Under the pieces are notes generated by a model. The model saw only the letters and a program-made list of their open reading frames with translations. It made no database searches and was not told the origin of the DNA. Position numbers and translations under genes: made by a program. Source: an uncultured Erysipelotrichaceae bacterium (lineage in GTDB: Bacteria > Bacillota_I > Bacilli_A > RF39 > UBA660). From it: a stretch of DNA of 13,737 nt. The stretch spans positions 1-13,737 of the forward strand of contig CADBNY010000090.1 in assembly GCA_902796215.1 (NCBI GenBank), in the 5' to 3' direction. Position 1 is the stretch's first letter, and every line of letters begins with the position of its first letter. Shown here piece by piece: positions 1-6,826 of this stretch.

Positions 1-84
1 AAAACTTTTGTCATAAAAAAATTATCTAATTTCTAATTAAATATTTTTTTTAATTTTACATGAAACATGTAAACAAAAACATTT
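1..84. other. AT-rich left edge, 3' flank of the flippase gene
   Basis: This short non-coding flank follows the stop codon of the minus-strand flippase gene. It is almost entirely A/T. It contains an 8-bp inverted repeat, TTTACATG and CATGTAAA, at 55-62 and 66-73 with a 3-nt loop. On the minus strand the hairpin is followed by an A-rich tract rather than a T tract, so I do not call it an intrinsic terminator. I see no gene here. Confidence 0.5.
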
Positions 85-1734
85 CTATTTCTTCAAAACC
101 ATCTTTTTTAAAGTAAATAATAAATTATTACCAAAAATTTTTTTCGTTAAACCACAAAAATTAGAATAACCAAAATAAGCACACATTCCTATAGCAGTGT
201 ATATAATAATAAACCACAAATTATGAATTCGTACATTAGAAGAGAAAGGAACAAAGAATCTAACAATAACCAAACACACAATCATTAAAATGGATGAACA
301 CATAATATCAACAAAATTTTTAATAACTGATTCAAAAGAAATAGAATATTTTTTTTGCAAAACAATTAAACAAATAAAAAATGATGTAAAATATCCAATA
401 ATAGTAGCAGTAATTGCCCCATAATAAGCTGGAAATCTCATTTGATAAAAAGCAAATAATAATTTATTATTTAAAAAAACTTTTAATAATACTCCAACTA
501 ATAAACTAATGAATACGATTTTAAAATCTTTTAAAGATTGTAAAACAATTACAGTAAAAGTAAAAAGAGAAACAAATAAACCAACAAAGATATAATAAGA
601 TAATATGTTAGGACCATAAATACTACTTCCATAAAATAAATTCCAAATTGGCTCAGCAAGAAAACTAATACCTAAAGTAAGAGGAATCGTTAAATATAAT
701 AAAACATTTAACCCTTGAACAATTCTTTTATGAATTTGCTGTTTCTCTTCTTTTACTAAACTTTCAGTAAGATTAGGAATCAAACTAACAATAATTCCAG
801 AAGAAATAGCTAAAACAATCATATTAAATTTTTGTGCCCAAGTAGAAAATATAGAATAAATAGTTTCAGCCTCCATAGGAGAAAAAGATGCCTTTCGTAC
901 TAAAAACTTTATAAGAGTAAGCATATCAGAATAACCATAAAAAGATTTAAACAAATCTATAAGAATAAAAGGAATTGCATAATAGAAAATCTTCCTAAGA
1001 ATAGCCTTATTTGTAACAATAGGTTCATTAACTGAATGATAAGTCTTTTGAAATTTATTTCTATTTTTAAACCTTTTCAAAAATAAATAAACATATGAAC
1101 TAAAAGCACCTACTGTTGCTCCAAATAAAGCAACACCAACACAACTAGTTAAATTAAAACGGAAAACTTTTAAAAACAAAAAGCTTCCAAAAATTATAAT
1201 AGAAACTCTAATAAGTTGTTCTAAAACTTGAGAAATAGATGATGGGCTAAAAAAACGATGTCCTTCAAAAAAGCCTCTATAAACACTAAGGGTTGGAACA
1301 ATCAAAATAGCAGTTCCAATAACTCTAATGACAAAAGTAATATCTTGAACTGTATTTCCTCCAACAACATCACCTAATATAGCTTTAGCTAAAAAAGGTG
1401 CAAAAACAAAAACAAGTAAAAAGCAAACTAATCCTAGTATTTGAGCAATCCTTTTTCCTAAAACAAAAGCTTGATTTTTTGCTTTCTGATAACCCAGAGT
1501 ACGATATTCAGAAACAACTCGACTAATAGCTAATGGAATTCCTGCAGTAGATAAAGATAAAAATCCTGTATAAATCGTATAAGCATAGCCATAAAGAGCA
1601 CCACCCTTTTCACCAATAATTGCATGAAAGGGCACCACATACAAGGCCCCCAAAATTTTAGATACAAGTATTCCAATAGTTGTAATAAATGTACCAGTTA
1701 AAAAACTAGATTTTTTCATAGTAATATCTTTCAT
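85..1734 (-). CDS. murJ: MurJ/YtgP/SpoVB-type polytopic lipid flippase
   Basis: This 549-residue integral membrane protein is of the MATE-like MOP superfamily (polysaccharide biosynthesis / MurJ / SpoVB branch), whose members flip undecaprenyl-linked precursors such as lipid II across the membrane. The N-terminal region carries the family hallmarks: a first helix with LTGTF followed by SKILGALYVVPF, a GGALYGYAY segment, GIPLAISRVVSEY near the second and third helices, and YRGFFEGHRFFSPSSISQVLEQ around residues 155-175. About 14 hydrophobic segments fit the family, and the length is close to B. subtilis YtgP (about 544). I chose the ATG at 1734 because GGAGG lies 4 nt upstream; an in-frame TTG 9 codons earlier lacks a site. 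The gene follows the terminator of the Cse60-like gene, so it is probably transcribed separately. A SpoVB-like sporulation role or export of another lipid-linked glycan are alternatives that sequence alone does not exclude. Confidence 0.85.
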   Translation of the reverse strand: MKDITMKKSSFLTGTFITTIGILVSKILGALYVVPFHAIIGEKGGALYGYAYTIYTGFLSLSTAGIPLAISRVVSEYRTLGYQKAKNQAFVLGKRIAQILGLVCFLLVFVFAPFLAKAILGDVVGGNTVQDITFVIRVIGTAILIVPTLSVYRGFFEGHRFFSPSSISQVLEQLIRVSIIIFGSFLFLKVFRFNLTSCVGVALFGATVGAFSSYVYLFLKRFKNRNKFQKTYHSVNEPIVTNKAILRKIFYYAIPFILIDLFKSFYGYSDMLTLIKFLVRKASFSPMEAETIYSIFSTWAQKFNMIVLAISSGIIVSLIPNLTESLVKEEKQQIHKRIVQGLNVLLYLTIPLTLGISFLAEPIWNLFYGSSIYGPNILSYYIFVGLFVSLFTFTVIVLQSLKDFKIVFISLLVGVLLKVFLNNKLLFAFYQMRFPAYYGAITATIIGYFTSFFICLIVLQKKYSISFESVIKNFVDIMCSSILMIVCLVIVRFFVPFSSNVRIHNLWFIIIYTAIGMCAYFGYSNFCGLTKKIFGNNLLFTLKKMVLKK

Positions 1735-1752
1735 AATGCCTCCATTATACCT

Positions 1753-1781
1753 ATTATACAAAAAAATAAAGTACTATAAAA
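1753..1781 (-). promoter_or_regulatory. Possible promoter of the flippase gene
   Basis: A perfect TATAAT lies at 1758..1753 on the minus strand, about 20 nt upstream of the ATG at 1734. No good -35 box is found 16-18 nt upstream, because that region is the terminator hairpin of the preceding gene. A second TATAAT at 1749..1744 is too close to the start codon. The call rests only on the -10 match and the need for transcription after the terminator. Confidence 0.3.
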
Positions 1782-1790
1782 GTACTTTAT
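1761..1790 (-). terminator. Intrinsic terminator after the Cse60-like gene
   Basis: A perfect 10-bp stem, ATAAAGTACT / AGTACTTTAT, spans 1766-1775 and 1781-1790 with a 5-nt loop. On the minus strand it is followed at once by a run of six T. It lies 44 nt past the Cse60-like stop codon and just before the flippase promoter/start region, so it should separate the Fic/Cse60 transcript from the flippase gene. The stem is AU-rich, so termination may be partial. Confidence 0.75.
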
Positions 1791-1815
1791 AGAGTTTTAA
1801 ATAACCCTAATCAAC

Positions 1816-1835
1816 CATTATTACTCATTATTACT
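1816..1835 (-). repeat. Two-copy 10-bp tandem repeat over a stop-codon cluster
   Basis: On the minus strand the unit AGTAATAATG occurs twice head to tail, at 1835..1826 and 1825..1816. It overlaps the stop of the Cse60-like gene. Read in that gene's frame, the end of the gene is TAG TAA TAA TGA, four stops in a row. It could simply be slippage in AT-rich DNA. Confidence 0.7.
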
Positions 1836-2010
1836 ATTTTTCAAGATAAATAATCATAGCTGAAAAACAAAAAATTTGTTCTTCACTAAAGATACCAACA
1901 CCAACTTGATATCTGATATCAATAACTTCAATATCATTCACTTCTATAAAAGAATTAATATCTTCTTCTAAATCTTCTTCATTTTCCTCATCAAAAATTT
2001 TAACTTTCAT
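1834..2010 (-). CDS. cse60: Cse60-like small sporulation-associated protein
   Basis: This 58-residue protein starts MKVKIFDEENEEDLEEDINS and ends EQIFCFSAMIIYLEK. The layout matches the small Spore_Cse60 family as I recall it: an N-terminal MKVKIFDE strand, an acidic helix leading to a DINxF motif, a central IEVIDIRYQV strand, and the C-terminal QIFCFSAMIIY strand. In B. subtilis, Cse60 is a small acidic protein expressed in the mother cell during sporulation under sigma-E; its biochemical function is unknown. The ATG at 2010 is preceded by GGTGATG at a suitable distance. It lies 53 nt downstream of the Fic gene on the same strand and may be read from that promoter. A terminator follows. It is below the length cut-off of many gene finders. 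No sigma-E promoter is obvious, so a link to sporulation here is inferred from the family only. Confidence 0.75.
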   Translation of the reverse strand: MKVKIFDEENEEDLEEDINSFIEVNDIEVIDIRYQVGVGIFSEEQIFCFSAMIIYLEK

Positions 2011-2063
2011 AACATCACCAAAGAAAGTATAAAAGAAAAAAGAATAAAAAATTGTTGAAAAAA

Positions 2064-2972
2064 CTATTGTCTAATTTTTTGTTTTCCTTTTTTACTATCA
2101 ATACGTTCATTAATATCTAATTCAATGATAGAATCAATCACTTTATAACGATAGAAATTTTTTATAGCAGAAAAATTCCCTTCATTATTCGCTAAGTTCA
2201 TTGCCTGATGATAAGCTGTTTTCTCCCTAGAACGAATATAGATAGGGGGCAAATTAACATTCTCTAATAAGTCATTAATAAAACAACGAATAGTTCTACC
2301 ATTGCCATCTTTAAATGGATGAATTTTAATTAATAAACATTTCAATTCTACACATAAATCTAAATAAGCTAACATATCATCAACTGTTTTTACATGTTTT
2401 GCCAATTCTTTTAAAGCAAGAACACTTTCATTAGCGCTATCGATACGATCACGAATCATAGACCACTCAGATAGTTCAGTTCCAGTTCCGGGAAGAAAAA
2501 CATCTTCGTTACGGAAAAAACCTCCATATTGAGAATAAGGTGCAAAAGTATATAATTTAGAATGTAACTCTCTTAAAATATAAGATGTATAATTCTTACA
2601 AAAATAATTAGACTTACGAGCTTCTTCAAAAACTTTGTCCATATCATTTTCATGAAGATATTTGTACATAAATCGAAGTCCCTTCATCTCTTCAGGAGTA
2701 TGAGCAGATTCCAATTCACTTTCTTGTTTTATATAATGAGAAATAAATTTCTTTTTCATATTATCAAACATTATCTCATTAGGATTTAACATATAATAAA
2801 GTCGTATTAATTTCGTCGGAATAATCCCTTCTTCTTCATATAAAATATCTCGCCCTTTTCTGTACTGATAACCTAAAAAAGTTTCTAAAATAACAAACTC
2901 AGGATCAACTCCATTTCTTTTAAGAATTTCCATTGTTGCTATTATATCATCAGTTTTTTCAATTATTTCCAT
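2064..2972 (-). CDS. Fic-domain protein (probable AMP/NMP transferase)
   Basis: This 302-residue protein has a full Fic active-site motif, HPFKDGNGRTIR, at residues 218-229. It includes the catalytic H218, the metal-binding D222, and the GNGR nucleotide-phosphate loop. Fic enzymes transfer AMP or another phosphate-containing group from a nucleotide to hydroxyl side chains of target proteins. The flap region GGFFRNEDVFLPGTGT around residues 140-155 also fits. The N-terminal 95 residues form a predicted soluble helical region of unknown role. I see no canonical inhibitory motif ([ST]xxxE[GN]) in the protein. The ATG at 2972 has a GAGGGG site 8 nt upstream and a strong promoter about 25 nt further up. 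There is no signal peptide or membrane segment, so it should act in the cytoplasm. The target and the transferred group cannot be told from sequence. Confidence 0.88.
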   Translation of the reverse strand: MEIIEKTDDIIATMEILKRNGVDPEFVILETFLGYQYRKGRDILYEEEGIIPTKLIRLYYMLNPNEIMFDNMKKKFISHYIKQESELESAHTPEEMKGLRFMYKYLHENDMDKVFEEARKSNYFCKNYTSYILRELHSKLYTFAPYSQYGGFFRNEDVFLPGTGTELSEWSMIRDRIDSANESVLALKELAKHVKTVDDMLAYLDLCVELKCLLIKIHPFKDGNGRTIRCFINDLLENVNLPPIYIRSREKTAYHQAMNLANNEGNFSAIKNFYRYKVIDSIIELDINERIDSKKGKQKIRQ

Positions 2973-3001
2973 AGTATTTCCCCCTCTTTAAAAACGCCAT
3001 T

Positions 3002-3030
3002 ATTATATCACAAACATCACAAAAAGTCAA
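3002..3030 (-). promoter_or_regulatory. Sigma-A-type promoter of the Fic gene
   Basis: On the minus strand, TTGACT at 3030..3025 and TATAAT at 3007..3002 are separated by exactly 17 nt. This is close to the vegetative consensus. The start point should be near 2995, giving a leader of roughly 23 nt before the ATG at 2972. The spacer holds a short direct repeat, TTTGTGAT twice, which could be an operator or chance. The -35 box lies directly in the tail of the leuS terminator. Confidence 0.8.
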
Positions 3031-3056
3031 AAATAGAGACTATCAAGTCCCTATTT
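3021..3056 (-). terminator. leuS terminator, overlapping the stop codon
   Basis: An 11-bp stem with one G-U pair lies at 3031-3041 and 3046-3056 with a 4-nt loop (minus strand AAATAGGGACT / AGTCTCTATTT). The leuS TAG stop is inside the upstream arm. The hairpin is followed by TTG ACTTTTT, an interrupted T tract, so it is likely functional but not of the strongest kind. Confidence 0.7.
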
Positions 3057-5459
3057 CACAACAATATTAACAATTCTTCCTTTAATAACAATCATTTTAA
3101 CGATTTCTTTTCCTTCAATATGCTTTAAAACATTTTCACATTCCATAGCTTTTTCCTTAATAGCCTGCTCATCATCATCAATAGAAATAGTAATTGTACC
3201 ACGAACTTTTCCATTTACCTGAACAGCAATATCTTTTGTTTGCTCTACAATTTTTTCCTCATTATATTCAGGCCATTTTCCCTCACAAATTGGAGAATAA
3301 CCAATTGTTTCATTCAATTCTTCTGTAATATGAGGAGCCATTGGATTTAATAAAATTAACAACAAACGATAATCCTCTTTCGTAATAGAATCTAAATCTT
3401 CATAAGCATTTGCTAAAATCATCAAACTAGAAACTGCAGTATTATAACCCATATGTGTTAAATCATACTCATATTTCATAATTGTTTTATTTTGTAAAAC
3501 TTCTAAAGATTCAGTAAATCCTTCTTGATCATTAATTTTATCTTTTAAGCGAATAACTTTATCCAAAAATCTACGACAACCTCTCAAAGAATCTGTACTC
3601 CAAGGAGCATCCATTTGATAATCTCCCATAAACATTTCATATATTCTTAAAGTATCTGCCCCATACTCATTAACAATATCATCAGGATTAATAACATTAC
3701 CTTTAGATTTACTCATTTTCTGATTGTCACTACCCAAAACCATACCATGACTTACTCGGGTCCAAATCATTTCCTTATTAGGAACAAGTCCAATATTATA
3801 TAAAAATTGTACCCAGAATCGTGCATATAATAAGTGTCTAGCAGTATGTTCCATTCCACCATTATACCAATCAACATGATTCCAATATTTCATATTTTCC
3901 ATTGAAGCAAATTCTTTATCATTATGAGCATCCATAAAACGTAAGAAATACCACGAAGATCCTGCCCAGTTAGGCATAGTATCAGTTTCTCTCTTAGCAT
4001 CCCCACCACAATTAGGGCACTTACAATTAACCCAATCAGTAATATTAGCAAGTGGGCTTTCCCCATCCTCTGTAGGCTCGTATTCGGCAACATCAGGAAG
4101 TAACAATGGCAAGTCCTCTTCATTTAATGGCACCCAGCCACATTTTGGACAATTAACCATTGGAATTGGTTCACCCCAAAATCTTTGCCTTGAGAATATC
4201 CAATCCCTCATTTTATAATTATTGACTCTTCTACCCAATTTTTTCTCTTCTAACATATCGGAAATCTTTTCTCTAGCTTCATCAACAATCATACCATCAA
4301 ATTCTTCAGAATTCATCATCTTATATTCATGACCCATATAATCATATTTTTCAATAGCATGCTCTGATATATCTCCACAATCAATAACTTGAATAATTTC
4401 AAGATTATGCTCTTTCGCATATTCAAAATCTCTCTGATCATGACTAGGTACAGCCATAACAGCACCTGTACCATAATCGCCTAATACAAAGTCTCCTAAG
4501 AAAACAGGTACTTCTTTTCCATTAACAGGATTAATAGCTTTAATTCCCTCTATCATAACACCCGTTTTTCCTTTATTAAGTTCGGTTCTATCCATTGCAC
4601 TCTTCTTAGCAGTCTCTTTAATATAAGTTTCAACTTCCTTTTTATTTTTTACTCTAGGCATTAACTCTTTAATAAGCTTTCCATCAGGAGCAATAACAAA
4701 GAAAGTAATACCATAAATAGTTTCAGGACATGTAGTAAATACAGAGAAATTTCCTCCTCCAACAATTTCTACATCTATCTCTACTCCAGTAGACTTACCT
4801 ATCCAATTAATTTGACCTATTTTAACTCTATCCGCAAAATTAGTATCATCTAAACCCTTCAATAAATCTTCTGAATAGTCACTCATACGAAGCATCCATT
4901 GACTCTTTTCCTTTTGTTCAACAACACTTCCACATCTTTCACAAACCCCACCAGCAGCATCTTCATTAGATAAAACACTTTTACAAGTTGGACACCAATT
5001 AACTGGTACAGTATCTTTATAAGCCATTCCATGTTTATAAAATTGTAAAAATTGCCACTGTGTCCATTTATAATAATCTGGATCCGTTGTAGAAAATTCC
5101 CTACTCCAATCAAATGAGAAACCTAAAGACTTCATTTGATTTTTAAAAGTTTTAATATTTTCCTTAACAGCTTCCTTTGGATGAATATGATTCTTAATAG
5201 CATATTGCTCAGCAGGAGCACCAAAAGCATCCCACCCCATTGGATATAAAACATTATATCCTTGTAAACGCATCATACGAGCCATAGCATCTTGAGCAGT
5301 ATAACTTCTGACATGCCCAACATGCAAACCAGATCCACTAGGATAAGGAAATTCTACCAAAATATAATATGGTTTTTTATCACTTTTTTCAGTAACTTCA
5401 AAGCTTTGATGTTTATCCCAATATTTTTGCCATTTTTTTTCAATTTCACTATGATTCAT
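3051..5459 (-). CDS. leuS: Leucyl-tRNA synthetase (LeuRS)
   Basis: This cytoplasmic class I synthetase of 802 residues charges tRNA-Leu with leucine; the usual bacterial length is just over 800. In order it shows the HIGH-type motif in FPYPSGSGLHVGH (H46-H49), GWDAFG at 75-80, a zinc-finger-like CPTC...CERC pair (C156, C159, C173, C176), the CP1 editing domain with TTCPET at 242-247 and GTGAVMAVPSHD ending at D341, a second CPKC...CPNC pair (437-484), the KMSKS loop at 581-585, the helical anticodon-binding domain, and the C-terminal VQVNGKVRG domain. The usual bacterial editing motif is TTRPDT, so R to C and D to E changes are visible, and FGAPAE replaces the usual FGLPAE. The start overlaps the upstream membrane-protein gene by 11 nt, implying coupled translation, and the T-box leader ahead of that gene should control both. 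Confidence 0.97.
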   Translation of the reverse strand: MNHSEIEKKWQKYWDKHQSFEVTEKSDKKPYYILVEFPYPSGSGLHVGHVRSYTAQDAMARMMRLQGYNVLYPMGWDAFGAPAEQYAIKNHIHPKEAVKENIKTFKNQMKSLGFSFDWSREFSTTDPDYYKWTQWQFLQFYKHGMAYKDTVPVNWCPTCKSVLSNEDAAGGVCERCGSVVEQKEKSQWMLRMSDYSEDLLKGLDDTNFADRVKIGQINWIGKSTGVEIDVEIVGGGNFSVFTTCPETIYGITFFVIAPDGKLIKELMPRVKNKKEVETYIKETAKKSAMDRTELNKGKTGVMIEGIKAINPVNGKEVPVFLGDFVLGDYGTGAVMAVPSHDQRDFEYAKEHNLEIIQVIDCGDISEHAIEKYDYMGHEYKMMNSEEFDGMIVDEAREKISDMLEEKKLGRRVNNYKMRDWIFSRQRFWGEPIPMVNCPKCGWVPLNEEDLPLLLPDVAEYEPTEDGESPLANITDWVNCKCPNCGGDAKRETDTMPNWAGSSWYFLRFMDAHNDKEFASMENMKYWNHVDWYNGGMEHTARHLLYARFWVQFLYNIGLVPNKEMIWTRVSHGMVLGSDNQKMSKSKGNVINPDDIVNEYGADTLRIYEMFMGDYQMDAPWSTDSLRGCRRFLDKVIRLKDKINDQEGFTESLEVLQNKTIMKYEYDLTHMGYNTAVSSLMILANAYEDLDSITKEDYRLLLILLNPMAPHITEELNETIGYSPICEGKWPEYNEEKIVEQTKDIAVQVNGKVRGTITISIDDDEQAIKEKAMECENVLKHIEGKEIVKMIVIKGRIVNIVVK

Positions 5460-5805
5460 TTTTTATCATTCCCTTCCTTTTATAAAATAAATAAACTATA
5501 TGATAACTTAATAATATAACAACAAAAGTTAATATAAAACCAACAACAATTTCTAAGAAAAGATTTGAAAGATTCAAAACAATACTAACAATTACTGCAA
5601 TATCAAAAGAAGAAACAAGACTCACATTTTGTAAAAGCTGATTATATTTTATTTTATCTAAATCCAAATGATACCGATGTACTAAATAAAATACTTCAAT
5701 AGGATGTTTTTTCTTTTTCTTTCTCTTTGCCCATGGTATAACAAACAATTGATATAAAATAAAAATAAAAATAAAACTCAATAAAAATAAAACTAATTCT
5801 TCCAT
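5449..5805 (-). CDS. Unknown three-helix membrane protein, first gene of the T-box operon
   Basis: I do not assign a function to this 118-residue protein. It has a first hydrophobic helix (about residues 3-24), a strongly basic stretch RKKKKK at 28-33, a polar central segment PIEVFYLVHRYHLDLDKIKYNQLLQN (35-60), and two more hydrophobic helices (about 66-84 and 86-107) followed by a basic tail. The positive-inside rule places the central segment in the cytoplasm. The pattern of conserved-looking charged and aromatic residues in that segment resembles uncharacterised proteins I recall from other gut Bacillota, but no family name comes to mind. The ATG at 5805 has AAAGGA 6 nt upstream. It lies just after the T-box terminator, and its last codons overlap the start of leuS, so both proteins should be made together when tRNA-Leu is uncharged. 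Confidence 0.85.
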   Translation of the reverse strand: MEELVLFLLSFIFIFILYQLFVIPWAKRKKKKKHPIEVFYLVHRYHLDLDKIKYNQLLQNVSLVSSFDIAVIVSIVLNLSNLFLEIVVGFILTFVVILLSYHIVYLFYKRKGMIKNES

Positions 5806-5816
5806 AAAATCCTTTC

Positions 5817-5850
5817 AAAAAAAAACTCATCCCTAACATAAGGACGAATT
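5817..5850 (-). terminator. T-box conditional terminator
   Basis: The minus-strand arms TCGTCCTTA (5847..5839) and TAGGGATGA (5835..5827) pair over 9 bp including two G-U pairs, and the stem extends into flanking A-T pairs. A run of nine T follows (5825..5817). The left arm also holds the TCCTT that pairs with the AAGG of the T-box sequence in the alternative antiterminator, so the two folds exclude each other. Confidence 0.9.
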
Positions 5851-6021
5851 TTTCGCGGTACCACCTTAATTTGTAATAATATTACACTCTTAATATTGAT
5901 AAAGGAATTACCCTTTTTGCTCCAAAGACAAGTTCATAAATTATTACTACCTGTTTCCACCAAGCACAGGTTCTCTAAAAATAATAAAAAATACTACTAC
6001 TTCTTTTTCCAAACAAAATAT
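5817..6021 (-). promoter_or_regulatory. T-box riboswitch, probable tRNA-Leu specificity
   Basis: The roughly 200-nt leader contains the hallmark T-box sequence AAGGTGGTACCGCGAAAA at 5867..5850. Stem I is recognisable: an AGAGA motif at 5976..5972, the distal stem CCTGT/ACAGG with a CTTGGTGG loop (5970..5950), and the specifier region GAACTTGTCTTTGGAG from 5935 to 5920. The codon after GAA is CTT (5932..5930), a leucine codon, which matches the downstream leuS. A stem III candidate, AAAGG...CCTTT, follows, then a TGTAAT/ATTACA hairpin, the antiterminator and the terminator. The UGGU in the T-box bulge would pair with ACCA, which suits tRNA-Leu with discriminator A. Uncharged tRNA-Leu should stabilise the antiterminator and allow expression of the membrane protein and leuS. 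Transcription start is inferred from the promoter. Confidence 0.93.
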
Positions 6022-6027
6022 AAAAAT

Positions 6028-6056
6028 ATTATAACATAAAAGAAAAAAAAGCCAAG
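6028..6056 (-). promoter_or_regulatory. Promoter of the T-box/leuS operon
   Basis: TATAAT lies at 6033..6028 on the minus strand, with CTTGGC at 6056..6051 (17-nt spacer) or TTGGCT at 6055..6050 (16-nt spacer) as the -35 box. The spacer is a T tract. The predicted start near 6021 fits the 5' end of the T-box leader. The -35 box begins 16 nt past the stop codon of the preceding gene, so read-through from the GH31 operon is also possible. Confidence 0.75.
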
Positions 6057-6071
6057 AAAAAGATTTACAAT

Positions 6072-6815
6072 TTAATAATTATAATTAATATCTAAAAACA
6101 TTGAAACAAAATCTTGAGATTTAAAAAGCTCATTTTCAGTATCACAAAAATGATTTTCATTCATAGAAAATATTTTTAATAATTCATTTTCAATGTCCAT
6201 ATAAGAATACTTTTCATTATTTTTTAATAACTCATTTAATTCTTTTCTTAAATAAATACACATTTCAATTTTTTCATCATCACTTAAACCAGCATAAAGT
6301 CCATCTGTCTTTGAAATTTCAATTAAAAATTTTATTAAAGATTTATCATCACAAAAAGTATTTCTTAAATATTCTAAAACAGACCCATCTTTAGACATAA
6401 CACTTTTCTGAAATTGAGAAAGTTGCTTTAAGACAGATTCTCCTCCTTTCCTAGCTATCTTCAACAAAAAATCATAATTATCAATTATTCTTAAACATAC
6501 TAAATCCATATCTTCTAAAGTAACTCCTTCTAAAGAATCCATCCAGCAACTAGAATTACCTTGATAGAATATTAAATAAGAATAATTTTGGACAAGCTCT
6601 AAAAGATTTCTTTTTTCATTTTCCTCTAAATCTACAAAATTATCAGATAAAAACGAATCATTCAAATCCCCTCTTAAAAGATGAACAATCATAAAATCAT
6701 GCAAGCAAACAAGATTATCTTGTTTATGATTTGAAAAAGGAATACTTTCAAAATATTGAATAATAGTATCTTGTTCTAATTTTTCCAATCTCTTTAATTG
6801 ATCACTAAGTTCCAT
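6072..6815 (-). CDS. Unknown 247-residue soluble protein coupled to the GH31 gene
   Basis: I do not recognise this protein. It is acidic, predicted soluble and mostly alpha-helical, with no signal peptide, membrane segment or catalytic motif I can name. Features visible by eye are leucine-rich helices at the N-terminus (1-20), an LHDFMIVHLLRGDLNDSF segment (38-55), a GGESVLKQLSQFQKSV helix (124-139), and six cysteines scattered at positions 37, 90, 107, 155, 186 and 224. Scattered cysteines and the lack of an export signal suggest a cytoplasmic protein. The ATG at 6815 is 11 nt after the GH31 stop codon, and the Shine-Dalgarno GGAG overlaps that stop (TAGGAG), so translation is coupled. This makes it a likely partner or regulator of the GH31 enzyme, but that is inference from position only. 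No terminator is obvious after it. Confidence 0.8.
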   Translation of the reverse strand: MELSDQLKRLEKLEQDTIIQYFESIPFSNHKQDNLVCLHDFMIVHLLRGDLNDSFLSDNFVDLEENEKRNLLELVQNYSYLIFYQGNSSCWMDSLEGVTLEDMDLVCLRIIDNYDFLLKIARKGGESVLKQLSQFQKSVMSKDGSVLEYLRNTFCDDKSLIKFLIEISKTDGLYAGLSDDEKIEMCIYLRKELNELLKNNEKYSYMDIENELLKIFSMNENHFCDTENELFKSQDFVSMFLDINYNY

Positions 6816-6826
6816 AACACCATCTC

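Noticed and set aside
55..73. Inverted repeat after the flippase gene as its terminator
   Set aside because: The 8-bp hairpin is followed on the coding strand by an A-rich tract and not by T residues, so it lacks the usual intrinsic terminator form.
1834..2972. Fic plus 58-residue neighbour as a toxin-antitoxin pair
   Set aside because: Class I Fic antitoxins carry an [ST]xxxE[GN] inhibitory motif, which the small protein lacks, and it fits the Cse60 pattern instead. The gap of 53 nt and the order are also not typical.
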